From positions 1 through 9,142 of the forward strand of contig JAAZLD010000069.1 of assembly GCA_012799495.1 (NCBI GenBank): DNA of 9,142 nt. The letters are read 5' to 3'. The notes below the pieces were generated by a model. That model ran no database searches, was not told the DNA's origin, and was given only the letters and a program-made list of their open reading frames with translations. This document shows, in pieces, positions 1-4,934 of this stretch. The stretch's first letter is position 1. Each line of letters begins with the position of its first letter. The position numbers and the translations under genes are program-made. The stretch is from Desulfitobacterium sp. Lineage in GTDB: Bacteria; Bacillota; Desulfitobacteriia; Desulfitobacteriales; Desulfitobacteriaceae.

Positions 1-135
1 CTTCAAGGTAATTCTTCCGTGAAAATTAAGAAAAGGTATATACAATTTTAAATAATCCTATCATAAAATTCTTACTTTCGGGATAACTTCGACAATCTTC
101 TACTAAAAATTTGATTTTCTTTGCTACTTTTCCTG

Positions 136-144
136 TGATATACT
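136..144 (+). promoter_or_regulatory. Possible extended -10 promoter for tcdA
   Basis: The sequence TGATATACT reads as an extended -10 element (TG, one base, then TATACT at 139-144). No good -35 box lies at the normal distance, which is tolerable for an extended -10 promoter. A second TATACT at 166-171 lacks both a TG extension and a -35. Transcription from here would give a leader of about 75 nt. The rest of 1-227 is AT-rich and shows no other feature I can support. Confidence 0.35.
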
Positions 145-227
145 CAGTTAATGATAAGGGAGTCTTATACTATTCTTTAAAGATAGATTTTAATCAAGTT
201 CAAACCAAATGTAGGAGGAGCATTTAA

Positions 228-992
228 ATGCAGTATAAATTTTCCCGGACGGAAATACTCATCGGTAAAAGTGCTTTAGAAAAACTAAGCCAAAGTACAG
301 TAATTATCTTTGGTATTGGGGGAGTAGGTTCTTTTACAGCTGAAGCATTAGCTCGAGCTGGGGTAGGCCATTTAATTTTAGTTGACTATGATGAAATCTG
401 CTTAACTAATATAAATCGCCAAATCCATGCCCTCCACTCCACCATCGGTAAAGCAAAAGTTGAGGTAATGAAAAATCGCATTCTGGACATTAACCCTAAA
501 GCCAAGGTGGAAGCCATCAAAGAATTTTTCTCAGCGGAAAATGCGGAGATGTTCTTTAGCTATAACCCTGACTATGTGGTAGATGCCATAGATACTGTCT
601 CCGGTAAGGTGGCTCTTGCCAAAGAGTGCATCCAACGGAACATTCCTATTATCGCCAGTATGGGAGCAGGGAATCGCCTATCTGCGGAAAGTTTCCGAAT
701 CACCGATATTTCCAAAACCAGCGGTGATCCTCTCGCCAAAGCTGTCCGGAAGTTACTGCGGAAAGAGGGTATTACCAAAGGGCTTAAAGTAGTTTATTCT
801 CCAGAACCAGCCCTAACACCTCTACCTTCGGAAGCCGATTGCCGCAATAATTGTATTTGCCCCGGGGGAGATGCCCACTGTGCAATAAAACGGCAAATAC
901 CTGGTAGCATTTCCTTTGTTCCGCCCGTCTCCGGCCTCTTAATGGCTGGACAAGTGGTAAACGATCTGATTGCTGATTGTGAGCGAGCCTAA
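228..992 (+). CDS. tcdA: tRNA threonylcarbamoyladenosine dehydratase (TcdA/CsdL, ThiF family)
   Basis: This 254-residue protein is an E1-like enzyme of the ThiF/MoeB/HesA superfamily. TcdA uses ATP to dehydrate N6-threonylcarbamoyladenosine at position 37 of ANN-decoding tRNAs into the cyclic form (ct6A); it acts in the cytoplasm. Visible signs are the nucleotide-binding GxGGVG loop at residues 29-34, the acidic residue D53 closing the following strand (LVDYDE), the TNINRQ motif at 60-65 that contacts ATP, and VDAIDT at 118-123. The C-terminal stretch KRQIPGSISFVPPVSGLLMA (221-240) is typical of TcdA rather than of ThiF or MoeB. Four cysteines (205, 209, 211, 218) cluster before it. Length is normal for the family. 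The ATG follows AGGAGG at 213-218. It stands alone on the + strand. A more general ThiF-like E1 is the only real alternative. Confidence 0.93.
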   Translation: MQYKFSRTEILIGKSALEKLSQSTVIIFGIGGVGSFTAEALARAGVGHLILVDYDEICLTNINRQIHALHSTIGKAKVEVMKNRILDINPKAKVEAIKEFFSAENAEMFFSYNPDYVVDAIDTVSGKVALAKECIQRNIPIIASMGAGNRLSAESFRITDISKTSGDPLAKAVRKLLRKEGITKGLKVVYSPEPALTPLPSEADCRNNCICPGGDAHCAIKRQIPGSISFVPPVSGLLMAGQVVNDLIADCERA

Positions 993-1050
993 GTGTGAGA
1001 TCTTCATTGAGCTCTTAGTTAAGATCATAATTGAGTTCTTTATATGCTTC

Positions 1051-1070
1051 TCCCTGGAAAAAGGGATTTT
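1051..1070 (+). terminator. Weak candidate terminator after tcdA
   Basis: TCCCT at 1051-1055 pairs with AGGGA at 1062-1066 around a six-base loop and is followed by TTTT. The stem is only five pairs and the U-tract is short, so this is a modest candidate. The larger hairpin at 1263-1306 could act as backup. Confidence 0.3.
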
Positions 1071-1200
1071 AGCTAGAGTAAAGCAAACACTTGGGTTGGG
1101 GAAAACTTAGGCAAGGCAAAGTAATCTTAAGAATCCCTTGAACGTGTTAACCCAAAATAAGAAGAAAATATGATATGAGTATGAGTTTGCATTTGGATTA

Positions 1201-1242
1201 TGGATATGAATATGAATATGAATATGGATATGAATATCGATA
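1201..1242. repeat. Degenerate hexanucleotide tandem repeat, seven units
   Basis: Seven head-to-tail 6-bp units occur: TGGATA, TGAATA, TGAATA, TGAATA, TGGATA, TGAATA, TCGATA. The array lies in the gene-free 993-1451 stretch. A + strand frame with an ATG at 1175 and a stop at 1241-1243 crosses it and would give a 22-residue peptide rich in alternating Tyr-Glu. It has no good Shine-Dalgarno site, so I do not call it a gene. Confidence 0.8.
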
Positions 1243-1262
1243 AGACATGAATATGAAAGAAG

Positions 1263-1306
1263 AAGGAAGTTCTCAAGGTTTAAAAACCTACGAGACCTTC
1301 CTTTTC
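1263..1306. terminator. Probable bidirectional terminator between tcdA and the ABC operon
   Basis: A long imperfect hairpin is formed by AAGGAAG (1263-1269) with CTTCCTT (1297-1303), then TCTC (1271-1274) with GAGA (1292-1295), and an inner AGGTT/AACCT stem. On the + strand it runs into TTTTCTTT; on the - strand the tail is CTTCTTCTTTC. It sits between the convergent 3' ends of tcdA (+) and the ABC operon (-). One interior mismatch becomes a G-U wobble in the - strand RNA, while the T-rich tail is better on the + strand, so either or both transcripts could stop here. Confidence 0.6.
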
Positions 1307-1350
1307 TTTATACTACATATCTATATTTTCTGGGATTTATCCTTAGTCCC

Positions 1351-1386
1351 TGCTTGATTATCTGCTTGGTTATCTGCTTGATTATC
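1351..1386. repeat. Triple 12-bp direct repeat
   Basis: Three adjacent 12-bp copies occur: TGCTTGATTATC, TGCTTGGTTATC, TGCTTGATTATC, with one substitution in the middle copy. On the - strand they lie in a frame that stays open from just after a stop near 1440 to a stop at 1321-1323 and would read Asp-Asn-Gln-Ala three times. There is no convincing start codon or ribosome binding site, so no gene is called. Confidence 0.8.
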
Positions 1387-1451
1387 TTCTTCCTTATTTC
1401 TATTCAATGTTAGATTCAGCTTTTCTCTATTACTCCAGATTACCTATAAGT

Positions 1452-2702
1452 CTAAAAGTACCTTAGAACATCATGGAGTTCCATTTTTAAAGTCCTCCAA
1501 GCAGGATAGATCATAGCCACTAAACCTACTAAGAGGGAGGAAATTATTAAAGCTACTCCTAAGCCATAGTGGGGGCTAAAAGTTAGATCCCCATACCCCA
1601 AGAGAGGCCCTAAAAGATATGGAGCAAAAATTCCCAGCAGATACCCCAAAAGACTGCCAGCAAGACTGATAATTATAATCTCTCGCCCCAGTAAGGAAAT
1701 AATATGTTTCTGGCGAAAGCCAATGGCTCGCAGAACTCCTAATTCCCGCACCCGGTCTTGGACATTCCCCGCTAAGGTCACAATAATCACTAAAGTTCCG
1801 ATAATGCCCATTGCCAGGGAAACAGTCCAGGAGAAACTAGTAAAGCGCTCCACATTTTCTCGGGAACCTTGGACCAGCTGAGTCACTTCTGCCACATTAA
1901 CCTCTGGCAATAAAGGAGCTAATTGGGCTACTACTGCCCCAGGCTCAGAAGTATTCAGTTCGATTAGAGACCATTCCGAGTCTATTCCTGTCAGCTGGCG
2001 GGCCGTAGGAATGGTGGTAAAAACCCCTTGGCCTTCAGGACCGCCAGTATCACTCATAATACCCACGATAGGATAGGTAGTTCCCTTTAATTCTATTGTA
2101 TCCCCTATATTAAGGTTAGAATCCATAGCTAATTGAAAGCCCAAAACCACTTCATTATTTTGGGGAGTATCCCCCTGGATCCTCCACCAAGGCTTCATCC
2201 TTAGCTCCTCCTGGAAGTCCAGCCCAATAATCATATAAAGATTTTCTCCCTCCACTGAGCCAATAACTTTGGGAGCGATAGTTACTTGGGATCCATCAGA
2301 ACCTATTTTAGAGCCCGCCTGAGAACCTTTATTAGAACCCATCACAGGGCCTGTATTAGACTCCATCTCCGACCCAATATTAGCACTGGACTCTGAGCCG
2401 TTCTCAGAGCCCACTTCCTGGGCGATTAATTCCACCGTATCTCCGGGGAGCTTTTTTACTTCATACTCCACACTGGAAACAGATAGCCCCCCATAACTGA
2501 GATTTAACTCCTCAGTACGAGGACTAATTACTACATTAGCCCCATATTCCATCAGACTTTTTTGCAAATCTTCCTTCATTCCCATGGCCAGGATGGTTAG
2601 AGAAGAAATAACTGCCCCAATAAAGGTGAAAACCAAAATCAGAAAAATGGTTTTACCTGGACGACGTCTGAGGTTTTGAAGGGCTATTTGGTTAAGTGTC
2701 AT
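1452..2702 (-). CDS. FtsX/MacB-like ABC transporter permease, full length, with tetrapeptide-repeat insert
   Basis: This is a 416-residue membrane permease of the FtsX/MacB type. A first membrane helix lies at about 18-40, then a large extracytoplasmic domain (about 45-285), then three helices at roughly 291-311, 338-365 and 380-400. The cytoplasmic loop RELGVLRAIGFR (319-330) and the ending YPAWRTLKMELHDVLRYF are family hallmarks. Residues 98-137 form ten tetrapeptides, mostly Gly-Ser-x-x, an insert absent from the relatives I recall. I chose ATG 2702 because GGGAGG sits just upstream; the frame opens earlier at a TTG (2729) with no such site. It starts 27 nt after the short permease and is last in the operon. 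It probably pairs with the ATPase at 3104-3799. The substrate is not shown by the sequence; an iron-related role is inferred from the DUF2318 neighbour. Confidence 0.88.
   Translation of the reverse strand: MTLNQIALQNLRRRPGKTIFLILVFTFIGAVISSLTILAMGMKEDLQKSLMEYGANVVISPRTEELNLSYGGLSVSSVEYEVKKLPGDTVELIAQEVGSENGSESSANIGSEMESNTGPVMGSNKGSQAGSKIGSDGSQVTIAPKVIGSVEGENLYMIIGLDFQEELRMKPWWRIQGDTPQNNEVVLGFQLAMDSNLNIGDTIELKGTTYPIVGIMSDTGGPEGQGVFTTIPTARQLTGIDSEWSLIELNTSEPGAVVAQLAPLLPEVNVAEVTQLVQGSRENVERFTSFSWTVSLAMGIIGTLVIIVTLAGNVQDRVRELGVLRAIGFRQKHIISLLGREIIIISLAGSLLGYLLGIFAPYLLGPLLGYGDLTFSPHYGLGVALIISSLLVGLVAMIYPAWRTLKMELHDVLRYF
2292..2411 (-). repeat. Array of ten degenerate 12-bp units inside the permease gene
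   Basis: The coding strand shows ten consecutive 12-bp units of the form GG-(C/T)-TCT plus six variable bases. They encode GSEN, GSES, SANI, GSEM, ESNT, GPVM, GSNK, GSQA, GSKI and GSDG. The array lies between a helix-like segment ending AQEV and the strand SQVTIAPKVIG, so it extends an external loop without breaking the frame. Confidence 0.85.
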
Positions 2703-2729
2703 AAGCAACCTCCCGCTGAGTACAACCAA

Positions 2730-3107
2730 TTAAAAATAGCGTAGAGCATCTACAGGTTCCAGCTTGGTAGCCTTCCATACGGGATAAACACTAGCCACAA
2801 GACTTACTACCACCGCTATCAAAAGGGAATAAAGAGCCAGGATAGGCTGAAATGGTACCTGTAAACTCATTTGGGCTAGGAGGGAACCAAACTCCATAGC
2901 TAGCCCCATCCCCAAAGCAAATCCGGGGAGGATCAGGAGGTTGGAACCAAATTGGTCAATTTTATTGGATACATCCTCCTCCATGACTTGGACAGTGGTA
3001 AAAAGAAAAACACTAGAAGCAACTCCGATAACAATACTGAGGAGCAATAAAAGGGAACGGAGCTTCCTTCTTTTTAAATTACCTAAAGAGATGTTGATAA
3101 TCCTCAT
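2730..3107 (-). CDS. FtsX-like ABC permease, severely shortened (probable in-frame internal deletion)
   Basis: Only 125 residues long, against about 380-420 for this permease family. Residues 1-61 are a normal N-terminus: a basic NLKRRKLR segment, membrane helix at about 18-40, and the first turn of the external domain ending NLLILP. Residues 62-125 match the end of a normal protein: the tail of the third helix, LLAQMSLQVPFQPIL, a last helix at about 87-107 and VYPVWKATKLEPVDALRYF. The external domain, second helix and most of the third helix are missing, roughly 270 residues, yet the frame is intact. The ATG overlaps the ATPase stop by four bases (ATGA), so it is translationally coupled. It may be a decayed gene kept open, a natural mini-permease, or an assembly artefact. 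Its two-helix form is unlikely to transport alone. Confidence 0.75.
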   Translation of the reverse strand: MRIINISLGNLKRRKLRSLLLLLSIVIGVASSVFLFTTVQVMEEDVSNKIDQFGSNLLILPGFALGMGLAMEFGSLLAQMSLQVPFQPILALYSLLIAVVVSLVASVYPVWKATKLEPVDALRYF

Positions 3108-3799
3108 AGACGGCCACCCACCGGCTCCGGCTTTTTACTAATAACCCCATCCCGAATCTCTACTGAATGGGTAACATAGCTTAAATTCTCTAAATTATGG
3201 GTTACCATGATGACCGTTTGGCCATCTCCATTGAGAGACTGAAAAAGCTCCAAAATCTCACTGGCCGTCTTGCTATCCAGACTCCCAGTGGGTTCATCGG
3301 CAAAAAGGATCACCGTATCATTGACTATTGCTCGGGCGATAGCCACCCGATTTTGCTCTCCCCCGGAAAGCTGATTGGGTAAGCGCATCCCCTTTTTACC
3401 TAGCCCCACTTTTTCTAGAACACTTTGAGCCATATCTCTTTGCTCTTTTTTCGAGTATTTGCTAATGGCTAAAGGAAGCATAATGTTTTCCAAAGCTGTT
3501 AAATAGGGAATCAACTGATATTGCTGAAAAACAAAGCCGATATATTCATGGCGAAAATCCGCCCGTCTTTCTTCACTAAGTTCATAGATAGGAATATCAT
3601 CGATGATGACTTCCCCTTCCGTAGGGGGATTCAAAGCTCCTAAAACACTGAGCAAAGTAGATTTCCCGGACCCCGAAGGACCAAGCAAGGCCAAAAATTG
3701 ACCTTGCTCAACCTCTAAATTAACATTTTTCAGGGCCTGGACTACTCCTTCCCCTCCCTGATAGGTTTTGGAGAGATTTCTTACTTGAATAAGACTCAT
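3104..3799 (-). CDS. ABC transporter ATP-binding protein, MacB/LolD type
   Basis: A 231-residue cytoplasmic ATPase that would power the FtsX-like permeases downstream. Motifs in order: Walker A GPSGSGKST at 40-48, Q-loop Q92/Q93 in FVFQQYQLIP, signature LSGGE at 144-148, Walker B VILFADEP at 163-170 with catalytic E169, D-loop SLD at 173-175, and the switch histidine H201. The FQQYQLIPYLTALENIMLPL stretch is characteristic of the MacB/LolD family (COG1136). All catalytic residues are present. ATG 3799 is preferred because GGAG lies six bases upstream; the frame extends to a TTG at 3817 without a ribosome site. The gene is 220 nt after the DUF2318 gene and overlaps the next permease by four bases. 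Confidence 0.92.
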   Translation of the reverse strand: MSLIQVRNLSKTYQGGEGVVQALKNVNLEVEQGQFLALLGPSGSGKSTLLSVLGALNPPTEGEVIIDDIPIYELSEERRADFRHEYIGFVFQQYQLIPYLTALENIMLPLAISKYSKKEQRDMAQSVLEKVGLGKKGMRLPNQLSGGEQNRVAIARAIVNDTVILFADEPTGSLDSKTASEILELFQSLNGDGQTVIMVTHNLENLSYVTHSVEIRDGVISKKPEPVGGRL

Positions 3800-3981
3800 A
3801 TCATTCTCCTCTGGCAAACTTTATCTTCTCCGTGAGCTTTATTTCTTAACCGAATAGAATCTATTGGTGAACTTAAGGTTCTCGGCAGAGCTGGAACCCT
3901 CCTACTTAATCTAAACTTCACTCTTGATTTTCTGCTTAACTTAATTACCCTAGGTTATTTGTTCAGCTTGAACTCCTCAAT

Positions 3982-4009
3982 TAATAAACTTCCTCTAATA
4001 AACTTCCTC
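3982..4009. repeat. Perfect 14-bp tandem duplication
   Basis: TAATAAACTTCCTC occurs twice head to tail without a mismatch, 10 bases downstream of the DUF2318 stop codon, in the 220-bp gap before the ABC ATPase. The gap (3800-4019) otherwise holds only a weak hairpin, AAGGTTC 3875-3881 with GAACCCT 3894-3900. That hairpin has no U-tract, so I see no terminator that would split the operon. Confidence 0.85.
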
Positions 4010-4019
4010 GGCTTAACCC

Positions 4020-4598
4020 TTAAACTCTCGGCTGCCAAGCGTTAAGAATTGCTTCATCCACCTCAATATTGTCCCCATTTTGGGTATAGATCAGGCGGTC
4101 TGGTGGGAAATCCTCGCACCCTCCGGAAATACCTTTAAAGGTTTTAATATCCCAGATAGAGTTACAAGCATTACAAGCTAAGTATTTTCCATCAACACGG
4201 AAGGAATCGCTATTACAAGGCTCGCAAACACTTACTGCTACTACTACCCCACCATCAGGCTGGACTAAAGCTGTTAAAGGGAGAATTTTCCCTGGTGCAC
4301 GATATTGGGTATAGATAAATTTCTTTTCCTTGAGTTCGGATAAGGTGGTTACTACTACCTTCCCATTTTCGGCTGTAACAGGGTCCACTTTCACCTGAGG
4401 AATAACAGAGTTTTCATAGGATACAGTTTCACCGATGGTAGCTATAGCGTACTTATCAGCATCTCCTCCTCCGCCCCAGAAAAAGACTCCAGCTAGAATA
4501 GCTATTCCCAAGGCAATTACACCGCCAATTAGTGGTCCTTTGCTCTTTTTTTCTGGTTGAGTAAATTTTTCTTTCTTTGCCCTTTGCTTATTGCTCAT
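4020..4598 (-). CDS. Membrane-anchored DUF2318 protein (putative metal/redox cysteine protein of Fet-like iron uptake)
   Basis: A 192-residue protein with a basic N-terminus, one membrane helix at about 22-42, and an external domain. The domain has the DUF2318 cysteine pattern: CEPC at 125-128, CNAC at 142-145 and GGC ending at C161, with the typical spacing to DxxTFKGISGGC. Five cysteines could hold a metal or redox centre. DUF2318 domains are found in the Ftr1-P19 (Fet) iron-uptake loci of Campylobacter and some E. coli, next to two FtsX-like permeases and an ABC ATPase, the same neighbours as here. Those DUF2318 proteins are often longer with many membrane helices; this is a short anchored form. 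AGGGGG lies upstream of the ATG. The role in iron handling is inferred from context, not shown by the sequence. Confidence 0.8.
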   Translation of the reverse strand: MSNKQRAKKEKFTQPEKKSKGPLIGGVIALGIAILAGVFFWGGGGDADKYAIATIGETVSYENSVIPQVKVDPVTAENGKVVVTTLSELKEKKFIYTQYRAPGKILPLTALVQPDGGVVVAVSVCEPCNSDSFRVDGKYLACNACNSIWDIKTFKGISGGCEDFPPDRLIYTQNGDNIEVDEAILNAWQPRV

Positions 4599-4664
4599 TT
4601 CCTAACCCCCTAGGTTTTTTTAATTTGCCCTTAATTTGCTCTAAGTTTGTTTTCCTTGATTTAC

Positions 4665-4718
4665 CCTAGTTGTTCTAGTTGCCTTAGTTGATTTAATTAT
4701 TTCAATTGTCTTAATTGT
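4665..4718 (-). repeat. Six degenerate 9-bp units in the leader of the DUF2318 operon
   Basis: On the - strand six consecutive 9-bp units read ACAATTAAG, ACAATTGAA, ATAATTAAA, TCAACTAAG, GCAACTAGA and ACAACTAGG. The last three are clearest. The array is in frame with an ATG at 4721-4719 and a stop at 4643-4641, giving a possible 26-residue Thr/Lys/Arg/Ile-rich leader peptide. The ribosome site for it is poor and the predicted transcription start lies only about 12 nt upstream, so translation is doubtful. Confidence 0.6.
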
Positions 4719-4731
4719 CATTGGTAATGAC
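4717..4731. repeat. Small inverted repeat near the predicted start of the DUF2318 transcript
   Basis: GTCATT (4717-4722) and AATGAC (4726-4731) form a perfect 6-bp inverted repeat around GGT. It begins within a few bases of the predicted transcription start, so it could be an operator or a 5'-terminal RNA hairpin. It does not match a standard Fur box. Confidence 0.4.
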
Positions 4732-4739
4732 CTGCCAAT

Positions 4740-4768
4740 AATATAATCAAATCTACTTGCTTTTGCAA
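4740..4768 (-). promoter_or_regulatory. Candidate promoter of the DUF2318-ABC operon
   Basis: Reading the - strand, TTGCAA (4768-4763) and TATATT (4745-4740) are separated by 17 bases. The -10 is good; the -35 matches TTGACA at four of six positions. Transcription would start near 4733 and leave a leader of about 135 nt. The inverted repeat at 4754-4771 covers the -35 box. Confidence 0.5.
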
Positions 4769-4771
4769 GTA
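4754..4771. promoter_or_regulatory. Inverted repeat over the -35 box, possible operator
   Basis: TACTTGC (4754-4760) and GCAAGTA (4765-4771) form a perfect 7-bp inverted repeat around TTTT. Its position over the -35 region would suit a repressor. The half-site is unlike Fur or DtxR/IdeR consensus sites and the regulator is not identifiable here. Confidence 0.45.
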
Positions 4772-4883
4772 TTCCTATCAATTTTATCATATTACCATTT
4801 TCTTAAGATTTTATTATTAATCTCATAAGGGCTATTGCCAAAGGAAGAAGATAAGTAAGGGGACCAACCGATTATGGAAATAG

Positions 4884-4913
4884 AAAAAAGGTTCTCAAAA
4901 ATACTGAGAACCT
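4884..4913 (-). terminator. Rho-independent terminator of the metal-efflux operon
   Basis: On the - strand AGGTTCTCA pairs perfectly with TGAGAACCT (9 pairs, 7-base loop) and runs into TTTTTT. It begins 21 bases after the ATPase stop codon and separates the efflux operon from the DUF2318 operon. Confidence 0.9.
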
Positions 4914-4934
4914 CTAGGGTATAAATCTATTTAT

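Noticed and set aside
1..51. Open frame of 16 codons entering from the left edge and ending at a TAA at 49-51, possibly the end of an upstream gene.
   Set aside because: Too short and with no recognisable sequence; AT-rich context makes a chance frame likely.
572..778. Open frame on the - strand inside tcdA.
   Set aside because: Antisense shadow of a clear gene, no ribosome site and no family resemblance.
1090..1156. TTGGGTT and AACCCAA inverted arms that might close a riboswitch-like fold after tcdA.
   Set aside because: Arms are far apart, no known riboswitch core is visible between them, and no gene follows on that strand.
2941..3382. Plus-strand open frames opposite the short permease and ABC ATPase.
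   Set aside because: Antisense to genes with full motif support; no ribosome sites.
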